Of a DNA stretch of 12,135 nucleotides, positions 6,633 to 12,135 are shown piece by piece. Both the position numbers and the translations under genes were made by a program. The notes beneath the pieces are model-generated. The model was given only the letters and a program-made list of their open reading frames with translations, was not told the origin of the DNA and ran no database searches. The DNA comes from Microthrixaceae bacterium. GTDB taxonomy: Bacteria > Actinomycetota > Acidimicrobiia > Acidimicrobiales > Microtrichaceae. Location: the NCBI GenBank assembly GCA_020637215.1, contig JACJWI010000014.1, positions 1-12,135 on the forward strand, read 5' to 3'. The number at the start of each line of letters is the position of its first letter. Positions within the stretch are counted from its first letter, which is position 1.

Positions 6633-7271
6633 TCAGCCCGCCGCGGCTCCGCCGCCGGCGAGCCCGGCCAACGGGACCGTGATGGTCGGCAGCTGGATCG
6701 GGAACGGCGGCATCGGGACGATGAGGCCGAGTCCGAACAGGTTCACGCCGACTCCGGTGACGGTGATCGTCGGGTTGTTGAGCGACAGCACGCCGGTCTG
6801 GAGGTTCAGCATGGCCGAGCGGACGTGCACCTGGGCCGGGATGACCAGGGCGACCTCGGTCGCACCGCCCAGTCCCAGGCACGACAGGTAGGCGCCGGGC
6901 AGGTGCAGGTTGTTCTGCGGCAGGTTGACCGAGACGTTCGGGACCCCGACCTCGGTGGTGTTCGGGTTGATCCGCAGGCCGGGGATGGTGACGGTGGCGT
7001 TGCGGATGGTGATCGCCGGCGGCACGTAGCCCACCTGGCACAGGATCAGGTCCACCGTCACCGGCGGGGGAACCGCCCCGATCGGGGGCAGCGGCACCGT
7101 GATGGGCCCGAACGGGATGTCGATCGAGCCGGGGTCGTCGGGTGACGGGGTGCACGCCGCGCCGAACAGGGCGAGGACGACGGCGATGGCGACGAGCGGG
7201 CCGCGGCGGTGTCGGGTCCGAACCGTGGCCGGTGCAGTGCTGGCGGTCCCGGGGGTCGGGGTCGATGTCAT
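6633..7271 (-). CDS. Predicted lipoprotein A, beta-rich, unknown function
   Basis: I do not recognise a named family. The 212-residue protein has a basic N-terminus (RTRHRR), a hydrophobic stretch at 25-39 and a probable lipobox ending at C40 (LFGAAC; Gly at -3 is not ideal), followed by TPSPDDPG. The mature part is rich in Pro, Val, Ile and Thr in alternating patterns (ITVPLPPI, NATVTIPGLRI, NPTITVTGVGV), suggesting a secreted beta-sandwich or beta-solenoid. Two further Cys, C78 and C131, are kept in the upstream paralogue and may form a disulfide. The C-terminus is Gly/Ala-rich. ATG 7271 is preceded by AGGAG at about 10 nt. It lies 24 bp downstream of its paralogue, forming a two-gene operon that arose by duplication. 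It converges on the 71-bp repeats. Confidence 0.8.
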   Translation of the reverse strand: MTSTPTPGTASTAPATVRTRHRRGPLVAIAVVLALFGAACTPSPDDPGSIDIPFGPITVPLPPIGAVPPPVTVDLILCQVGYVPPAITIRNATVTIPGLRINPNTTEVGVPNVSVNLPQNNLHLPGAYLSCLGLGGATEVALVIPAQVHVRSAMLNLQTGVLSLNNPTITVTGVGVNLFGLGLIVPMPPFPIQLPTITVPLAGLAGGGAAAG

Positions 7272-7295
7272 GGTTCGATTTCTCCTGGGCCGCGA

Positions 7296-7847
7296 CTACA
7301 GCTGGACCGTGATCGTGTCGAGCGGGATGTCGATCGGGATGACCATGCCGAACAGGTCGATGTGGGTGGAGATCACCACTCCCTTCAACACGAGCTGCGA
7401 GGTGGCCAGGTTGAGCTGGCCCGTGGCGACCACGCTGAGCGGGGGCAGGTTGATCGGGATGCCGGCACCGGTGTTGCCGCAGATCGACAGGGCGGGCAGC
7501 ACCGCGGTGATCGCCGGCAGGTTGACCTTGACGTTCGGCACGGTGATCACGCCGGTCCACTCGACGTTGACGCCGGGCACGGTCGCCGAGGCTCCGACGA
7601 TCGAGACGCCCGGCGGCGTGTAGCCGAGCTGGCAGCCGAGGACGTCGCCGACGATGACCGGGGTGGTGTCGGTCTGGATGGTGGGCAGCGGGATCGTGCC
7701 CCCCAGCGCGATGTCGAAGCCGTTCGGCGTGGGGGAGCAGGCCGCCGCGACGGTGGCGATCACGACGGCGAGGGCCACGAGCGGGCCGCGGCGCCGGTAC
7801 CGGCCGGGACGGTTCGCCGGGTCGGCGGTGGTGGATTCGACGGTCAT
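7296..7847 (-). CDS. Predicted lipoprotein B, paralogue of A
   Basis: Predicted exported lipoprotein of 183 residues, family not recognised. A basic RYRRRG precedes a hydrophobic segment at about 21-36, with a candidate lipid-anchored C37 (TVAAAC). The mature region shares an order of motifs with lipoprotein A: IPLP..I, CQLGYTPP (C72), an ATVPG turn, VPNVKVNLP, a second Cys (C123) in LPALSIC, LNLATSQLVL, and a terminal VIPIDIPLDTITV. The two non-lipobox Cys are about 51-53 residues apart in both proteins. I chose ATG 7847 because GGGAGGG lies 4 nt upstream and the signal peptide then starts naturally; an upstream start at 7913 would add an Arg-rich tail of little sense. It is the first gene of the operon; a surface or periplasm-facing structural or binding role is inference only. 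Confidence 0.8.
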   Translation of the reverse strand: MTVESTTADPANRPGRYRRRGPLVALAVVIATVAAACSPTPNGFDIALGGTIPLPTIQTDTTPVIVGDVLGCQLGYTPPGVSIVGASATVPGVNVEWTGVITVPNVKVNLPAITAVLPALSICGNTGAGIPINLPPLSVVATGQLNLATSQLVLKGVVISTHIDLFGMVIPIDIPLDTITVQL

Positions 7848-7918
7848 GGTTCCCTCCCGTGGATCGGGCCCGCAGCGCCCGGTCGTGCGCCCGGAGCGTG
7901 GCGTGGTGACCACCTCCG

Positions 7919-7932
7919 GTGACCGACGTCAC
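7919..7932. promoter_or_regulatory. Inverted repeat upstream of the lipoprotein operon
   Basis: GTGAC-CGAC-GTCAC lies 72 bp upstream of the lipoprotein B start, and an additional GGTGACC direct copy lies just beside it near 7905. It may be an operator. I see no convincing -10 element in the rest of the 177-bp gap, 7848-8024. Confidence 0.3.
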
Positions 7933-8024
7933 GCCGGTCCGCCCCCCACCTTTACCCCATGGCCACCGTCGATGCCAGCGTTACCGATCCGTGCCCTCGT
8001 GATCGGGTCGGGGTGGGCCGTGGT

Positions 8025-8651
8025 TCAGCTCCGGACGGGGTCGATGGCCGCCCGGATGACGGCGAGGACGTCCGGGCCGTGCTCGGCGGTGATCGCGGGG
8101 CCGAGCTGCACGGCCGACATGAGCACCGACAACACGATGCTGACCAGTCCGTCGGCCACCCGAACCGGGTCGATGTCGGGCCGGACCTCCCCGGTGCCCT
8201 GGTCCCGTCGCAGGCGGTCGGCGCACACCCGGCGCACGTCCTCGAGGGCCGGGATGTCGAGGACGCGGGCGGTGACCTCGGGTTCGAGTCTGGCCAGCAG
8301 ACGTCGCGCCAGGGGGTGGTGGTCGACCGCGTCGACCAGGGTGACGATCAGCTGCGTCTGCCAGTCGTCGAGGTCGGGGTTGTTGAAGACGCGCAGGAAG
8401 CCGGCGTCGATGACCGCTGCGGCGTCCTCGTCGACCGCGGCCAGGAAGAGGGCCTCCTTGTTGGGGAAGTACGAGTAGGCGACGGTGCCGCCGACCCCGG
8501 CGTCGCGGGCGATGTCGGCGACCGAGGTGGCGCGGAACCCGTCACGGCCGAACCGCTCGATGGCCGCGGCCAGGACGGCCTGGCGGGTCTGGGCGCCCTT
8601 GCTCGGGGGGCGCTCCGCGGCACCGGGTGAGCTGTCGGCGGTGATCGTCAC
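8025..8651 (-). CDS. TetR/AcrR-family transcriptional regulator
   Basis: Ligand-responsive repressor of 208 residues, a usual TetR length. The N-terminal DNA-binding domain (about 21-68) contains TRQAVLAAAIERFGRDG followed by the helix-turn-helix (TSVADIARDAGVGGTVAYSYF, about 42-62) and NKEAL. The C-terminal part is helical and variable, as expected for a ligand pocket. The GTG start at 8651 has the -10 element TACACT exactly 7 nt upstream on the minus strand, indicating a leaderless transcript. A longer reading from 8702 would run through the promoter and operator. It is divergent from the hydrolase-monooxygenase-dehydrogenase operon and probably represses it, much as EthR controls EthA in mycobacteria, though the operator here is different. 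The ligand is unknown. Confidence 0.92.
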   Translation of the reverse strand: MTITADSSPGAAERPPSKGAQTRQAVLAAAIERFGRDGFRATSVADIARDAGVGGTVAYSYFPNKEALFLAAVDEDAAAVIDAGFLRVFNNPDLDDWQTQLIVTLVDAVDHHPLARRLLARLEPEVTARVLDIPALEDVRRVCADRLRRDQGTGEVRPDIDPVRVADGLVSIVLSVLMSAVQLGPAITAEHGPDVLAVIRAAIDPVRS

Positions 8652-8658
8652 GCCCGCC

Positions 8659-8664
8659 AGTGTA
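8659..8664 (-). promoter_or_regulatory. -10 element of the leaderless tetR promoter
   Basis: On the minus strand TACACT is followed by 7 nt (GGCGGGC) and the GTG at 8651. The geometry equals that of the divergent operon promoter and the acyl-CoA synthetase promoter. No clear -35 is seen. Confidence 0.6.
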
Positions 8665-8689
8665 GGCCAGATCGCAGAAAAATGAGGGA

Positions 8690-8718
8690 TTGAGTAAATC
8701 ACTCAGATCGTCTACAGT
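8690..8718 (+). promoter_or_regulatory. Promoter of the hydrolase-monooxygenase-dehydrogenase operon
   Basis: TTGAGT (8690-8695, -35) and TACAGT (8713-8718, -10) are separated by 17 bp, and the -10 is 7 nt from GTG 8726. This is a well-formed sigma-70-type promoter for a leaderless mRNA. Confidence 0.7.
8691..8705. promoter_or_regulatory. Probable TetR operator TGAGT-N5-ACTCA
   Basis: An inverted repeat with 5-bp arms (8691-8695 and 8701-8705) around AAATC overlaps the -35 and spacer of the plus-strand promoter in an AT-rich pocket of an otherwise GC-rich region. Binding there would block the operon promoter and could affect tetR itself. A further TGAG at 8683-8686 may extend the site. Confidence 0.6.
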
Positions 8719-8725
8719 CGCCACC

Positions 8726-9679
8726 GTGACCGACCTCATGGACCGAACCGCATCCGGGCCGACTGCTGCCGACTCGACCGCACCGGAGCTCGACAGGGGT
8801 GCTGACTTCGCCCCCGTGCCCGCCCGCAGCATCCCGACCCGGCGCATCTCCTTCGAGTCCCGGCTGCGCAACGTGCGCAAGTACTTCGCGGCCGACGACG
8901 ACCTGCTCAACAGCCACCTGGCCGTCGCCCTGTCCTCGGTCTTCCCCGACGGCGAGGACTTCTTCGTCCGGTCGGTGCGCCACTATCGCTCACGCATCAC
9001 CGACCCGGAGCTGCGCAAGCAGGTGGCCGGCTTCATCGGCCAGGAGGCCACCCACGGGCGCGAGCACCGGGTGTTCAACGATCGCCTGGCCGAGCTCGGG
9101 TACCCCACCAAGGAGAACGAGTGGATCACCCGCAAGGATCTGGAGCTGCGGTCGCGGATCGCGCCGGCGTCGTCGAACTTGGCGGCCACCGCGGCGCTCG
9201 AGCACTTCACCGCCACCATGGCCGAGGTGCTGCTCACCGACGGCACGCTCCACGAGCTCTTCGGTGACGACGCGGTTCGCGACCTGTTCCTGTGGCACGC
9301 GCTGGAGGAGTGCGAGCACAAGGCCGTCGCCTTCGACGTCTACAAGGCGATCGGCGGGGGCGAGCGCATGCGGGTGTGGACCATGGTCGGTCTGCGCTAC
9401 GGCTTCGTCGTCGGCATGGCGGTGTCGATGGCGCTGGCGGTGGCCGGTGACCGCAACGCCTACGAGAAGGGTCGCCTGCGGGCCAGCTGGAAGCGGTTCA
9501 AGCGCAACCCGCTCCTGCAGCGTTCGGTGTGGCAACGTCTCAAGGACTACGACCGACCGGACTTCCACCCCGACGACCACGACACCGACGCCCTGGTCGC
9601 CGAGTGGCGCGAGCGGCTCTTCGGGGACTCCGGCGAGCTCAACGACCAGCTGGCGTCCCGCCCGGCCGAGCGGGTCTGA
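8726..9679 (+). CDS. Predicted metal-dependent hydrolase (PF10118-like)
   Basis: Protein of 317 residues resembling the predicted metal-dependent hydrolase family PF10118, whose biochemistry is poorly defined. Helical, ferritin-like acidic/His motifs are visible: GEDFF about 76-80, GQEATHGREH 105-114, ALEHFTA 157-163 and WHALEECEHKAVAFD 190-204. These Glu and His residues could bind a di-metal centre. A hydrophobic stretch at about 221-240 may associate with membrane. I place the start at GTG 8726 because the -10 lies 7 nt upstream; ATG 8738 is an alternative, and a reading from 8690 would include the promoter. It is the first gene of the operon, followed 53 bp later by the monooxygenase. One idea is hydrolysis of the ester made by the monooxygenase, but an oxidative di-iron role is equally possible. 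Confidence 0.85.
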   Translation: MTDLMDRTASGPTAADSTAPELDRGADFAPVPARSIPTRRISFESRLRNVRKYFAADDDLLNSHLAVALSSVFPDGEDFFVRSVRHYRSRITDPELRKQVAGFIGQEATHGREHRVFNDRLAELGYPTKENEWITRKDLELRSRIAPASSNLAATAALEHFTATMAEVLLTDGTLHELFGDDAVRDLFLWHALEECEHKAVAFDVYKAIGGGERMRVWTMVGLRYGFVVGMAVSMALAVAGDRNAYEKGRLRASWKRFKRNPLLQRSVWQRLKDYDRPDFHPDDHDTDALVAEWRERLFGDSGELNDQLASRPAERV

Positions 9680-9732
9680 GACCACCGACCGATCCGGACC
9701 CGTCCGGCACCGATTCGAACGAGGCTGACGAC

Positions 9733-11283
9733 ATGACCGACACCACGCAGGCCGACGACAGGCCCGCCGACGGCGCCGTCGAGCACCTCGACGTCCTCAT
9801 CGTCGGCGCCGGGCTCTCCGGCATCGGGGCCGCCCACTACGTGGCGACCCGGTGCCGGTGGGCGACCTACGCGATCTTCGAGGCGCGGGACTCGATCGGT
9901 GGGACCTGGGACCTGTTCCGCTACCCGGGGATCCGCTCGGATTCCGACATGTTCACGTTCAGCTACTCGTTCCGGCCGTGGCAGGGGGCCAAGGCGATCG
10001 CCGACGGCGACACGATCCTGCAGTACCTGAAGGACACCGCGGCCGAGGACGGGACCGACCGCCACATCCGCTTCGGCCACCGCATCGTCCGGGCCGAGTG
10101 GAGCACCGATGACGCGCGTTGGACCGTCACCGCGGAGCGCACCGACACCGGCGAACAGGTCGTCCTCACCTGTTCGTTCCTGTTCTCCTGCACCGGCTAC
10201 TACCGCTACGACCGCGGCTACGTCCCCGACTTCGACGGCCTGGACGACTACGCCGGCGAGTTCATCCAGCCGCAGCTGTGGCCCGAGGACCTCGACGTCG
10301 CCGGCAAGCGGGTCGTGGTGATCGGCAGCGGCGCCACCGCGGTGACCCTGGTGCCGTCGCTCGCCCGGCTCGGGGCCAGGGTGACCATGCTCCAGAGATC
10401 GCCGACCTACGTGGTGGCGCTCCCCAACCGGAACCCGATCGCCGACCTGGCCCGCAAGGTGCTCCCGGTGTCCATCTCGGGTCCGATGCTGCGGTGGATG
10501 ATGGTGACGGGAACCGTCGGCATGTACCAGCTGAGCCGTCGCCGACCCGAGCTGGTCAAGAAGGTCCTGCGGCGTCGACTCGAACGCCAGCTCCCGGCGG
10601 GCTACGACATCGACACCCACTTCACGCCCAGCTACGACCCGTGGGACCAGCGCCTGTGCGTCGTGTCCAACGGCGACATGTTCGCTGCGATCGCCGAGGG
10701 CACCGCCGAGGTCGTGACCGACCACGTCGATCGCTTCACCCTGACCGGAATCCGGCTGCGGTCCGGCGCCGAGCTCGACGCCGACATCGTGGTGGCCGCC
10801 ACCGGCCTGGACCTGCTGTTCATGGGCGGCATGGACGTGATCGTCGACGGCGACAAGGTCGACCCGGCCGATCGGGTCACCTACAAGGGCATGATGCTCG
10901 AGGGCGTCCCGAACGCCGCGCTGGCCGTCGGCTACACCAACGCCTCGTGGACGCTGCGCTCGGACCTGATCAGCGACTACGTCTGTCGGCTGCTCGAGCA
11001 CATGCGCCGGTCCGGGATGCGCCAGTGCACGCCCACGCCCGACGATGACCTCACGGAACGGGCACCGCTGCTCGGGCTGAGCTCGGGCTACATCACCCGG
11101 ACGGTGGACCGGTTCCCCAAGCAGGGCACCAGGGCTCCGTGGAAGGTCGCGCAGAACTACTTCTACGACTACCGGCAGATGCGCCGCAGCGACGTGGTCG
11201 ACGCCGAGATGGTGTTCTCCAACCCGCGGTCCGCGTCGGCGCCCGTCGCGGCCCGCTCCGCTGCAGGGGAGATCGACGCGTGA
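9733..11283 (+). CDS. EthA/MymA-like flavin-containing Baeyer-Villiger-type monooxygenase
   Basis: FAD- and NADPH-dependent monooxygenase of 516 residues. Sequence along the whole length resembles mycobacterial EthA (GGTWDLFRYPGIRSDSDM, LDLLFMGG, YKGMMLEGVPN, VGYTNASWTLR, FPKQGTRAPW). The FAD-binding GAGLSG is at 25-30 and the NADPH-binding GSGATA at 198-203. The second BVMO motif GTW...YPG...D is intact at 57-70. The classic fingerprint FxGxxxHxxxWP reads YAGEFIQPQLWP at 173-184: the His is Gln179 (codon CAG) and Phe is Tyr. That may alter or abolish Baeyer-Villiger activity, leaving heteroatom oxidation or an oxidase role. ATG 9733 has GAGG 8 nt upstream. It overlaps the dehydrogenase gene by 4 nt. 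Its likely substrate is a ketone or sulfur compound. Confidence 0.92.
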   Translation: MTDTTQADDRPADGAVEHLDVLIVGAGLSGIGAAHYVATRCRWATYAIFEARDSIGGTWDLFRYPGIRSDSDMFTFSYSFRPWQGAKAIADGDTILQYLKDTAAEDGTDRHIRFGHRIVRAEWSTDDARWTVTAERTDTGEQVVLTCSFLFSCTGYYRYDRGYVPDFDGLDDYAGEFIQPQLWPEDLDVAGKRVVVIGSGATAVTLVPSLARLGARVTMLQRSPTYVVALPNRNPIADLARKVLPVSISGPMLRWMMVTGTVGMYQLSRRRPELVKKVLRRRLERQLPAGYDIDTHFTPSYDPWDQRLCVVSNGDMFAAIAEGTAEVVTDHVDRFTLTGIRLRSGAELDADIVVAATGLDLLFMGGMDVIVDGDKVDPADRVTYKGMMLEGVPNAALAVGYTNASWTLRSDLISDYVCRLLEHMRRSGMRQCTPTPDDDLTERAPLLGLSSGYITRTVDRFPKQGTRAPWKVAQNYFYDYRQMRRSDVVDAEMVFSNPRSASAPVAARSAAGEIDA

Positions 11284-12134
11284 AGGACATGCAGGGCCGC
11301 GTGGCGGCCATCACCGGGGCGGGATCGGGCATCGGCCAGGCCCTGGCCGTCGAGTTGGCCCGTCGGGGCACGCACCTGTCGCTGACCGACATCGACACCG
11401 ACGGGCTGGCCCGCACCGTCGCCGACTGCGAGGGCCGCGGGGTCAAGGTGACCTCGCGCCGGCTCGACGTCGCGGACCGCGACGCCATCTACGAGTGGGC
11501 CGACTCGGTGCCCGCCGAGCACGGCCACGTCAACATGCTGTTCAACAACGCGGGGGTCGCCCTGGTCGCCGACGTCGCGACGATGTCCGACGAGGACCTC
11601 CACTGGCTGGTCGACATCAACCTGTGGGGCGTGGTCAACGGGTGCCGGGCGTTCCTCCCTCACCTCGAGGACTCCGGCCAGGGTCACATCGTCAACGTCT
11701 CGAGCGTGTTCGGGCTGATCAGCATCCCGTCGCAGTCCGCGTACAACATCGCCAAGTTCGGCGTGCGCGGGTTCTCCGACGCCCTGCGCATGGAGCTCGA
11801 GATCGCCCGCAGCTGCGTGTCGGTCACCACGGTGCACCCCGGCGGGGTCAAGACCAACATCGCCCGCCGCGCCCGGCAGGACCCGGCGACCGCGGCCCCG
11901 GTCAAGCCCGGCCAGGACCTCGGCGACGCCTTCGACCGCATCGCCCGGACCACGCCGCGCGGTGCCGCGGCGCAGATCCTGACCGGCGTCGAACGCGACC
12001 GGCGACGCATCACCGTCGGACCGGACGGTCGGGCGATCGACCTCATCTCCCGCCTTCCCGCCGGGTTCTACCAGCGGGTCCTGGTGACCGGGTCCCGGCT
12101 CGACCGTCGGTTCCGATCCGGCCGCGGCGCCTAG
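11280..12134 (+). CDS. Short-chain dehydrogenase/reductase (classical SDR)
   Basis: NAD(P)-dependent oxidoreductase of 284 residues, complete, ending 1 nt before the window edge. Cofactor motif TGAGSGIG is at 12-19, with D37 and D39 (LTDIDT) after beta-2, which favours NAD(H). NNAG is at 89-92. The catalytic set is N114, S142, Y155 and K159 (YNIAK). The C-terminal extension to 284 residues is typical of mycobacterial SDRs such as SadH, found in the mymA operon. GTG 11280 overlaps the monooxygenase stop (GTGA) and has AGGGGAG 8 nt upstream; ATG 11289 is possible. Coupling to the monooxygenase suggests alcohol oxidation to the ketone used by that enzyme, or reduction of its product. The substrate is not evident. 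Confidence 0.93.
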   Translation: MKDMQGRVAAITGAGSGIGQALAVELARRGTHLSLTDIDTDGLARTVADCEGRGVKVTSRRLDVADRDAIYEWADSVPAEHGHVNMLFNNAGVALVADVATMSDEDLHWLVDINLWGVVNGCRAFLPHLEDSGQGHIVNVSSVFGLISIPSQSAYNIAKFGVRGFSDALRMELEIARSCVSVTTVHPGGVKTNIARRARQDPATAAPVKPGQDLGDAFDRIARTTPRGAAAQILTGVERDRRRITVGPDGRAIDLISRLPAGFYQRVLVTGSRLDRRFRSGRGA

Positions 12135-12135
12135 T

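Noticed and set aside
6100..7932. 610-residue open frame on minus across the 71-bp repeats and lipoprotein genes
   Set aside because: It is very Arg/Pro-rich and out of frame with two genes that have signal peptides and good ribosome binding sites. It has no plausible domain.
9547..11001. 484-residue open frame on minus, opposite the monooxygenase
   Set aside because: The sense frame is a full EthA-like enzyme; the antisense one has no recognisable motif.
1..12135. tRNA, rRNA, insertion sequence or phage genes
   Set aside because: I looked for tRNA arms, transposase motifs and terminal repeats and saw none; the stretches between genes are all under 230 bp.

Overview
The window is GC-rich actinobacterial DNA. 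Supporting signs are strong GC bias at third codon positions, frequent GTG starts, a DevR/DosR-type response regulator, a FadD19-like acyl-CoA synthetase, an EthA-like Baeyer-Villiger monooxygenase, and promoters whose -10 element lies exactly 7 nt from the start codon (leaderless genes). I cannot fix the species; an Acidimicrobiia-like or mycobacteria-related lineage would fit. Ten coding genes are supported, one of them cut by the left edge.

Left part (1-4727), a two-component and copper oxidase block. A phosphotransferase runs off the left edge on the minus strand. Upstream of it, also on minus, is a membrane-anchored multicopper oxidase with an extra N-terminal blue-copper domain. Divergent from the oxidase is a PAS histidine kinase of the DevS/NarX type. 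Convergent with the kinase is a response regulator very similar to DevR/DosR. A near-perfect DosR-type box (GGGACC-AA-GGTCCC) lies between oxidase and kinase. A 21-bp-period array of degenerate DosR-like half-sites lies between the regulator and the next gene. The simplest reading is a DosRS-like hypoxia/NO/redox circuit controlling its own genes, the copper oxidase and the acyl-CoA synthetase.

Middle (4728-8024). The acyl-CoA synthetase gene is on plus. Its last codons and stop have been copied into a 71-bp tandem array of about 3.6 units, each with a strong hairpin, which fills the gap to a convergent minus-strand operon. That operon encodes two paralogous, proline-rich, beta-rich predicted lipoproteins of unknown function.

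Right part (8025-12135). A TetR regulator is divergent from a three-gene operon: a PF10118-type metal-dependent hydrolase, an EthA/MymA-like flavin monooxygenase and a classical short-chain dehydrogenase. The monooxygenase and dehydrogenase overlap by 4 nt. Both sides of the divergent promoter look leaderless, and an inverted repeat (TGAGT-N5-ACTCA) overlaps the plus-strand -35/spacer. The enzymes suggest alcohol to ketone (dehydrogenase), ketone to ester or lactone (monooxygenase), then perhaps hydrolysis. The monooxygenase carries a Gln where the family fingerprint has its His.
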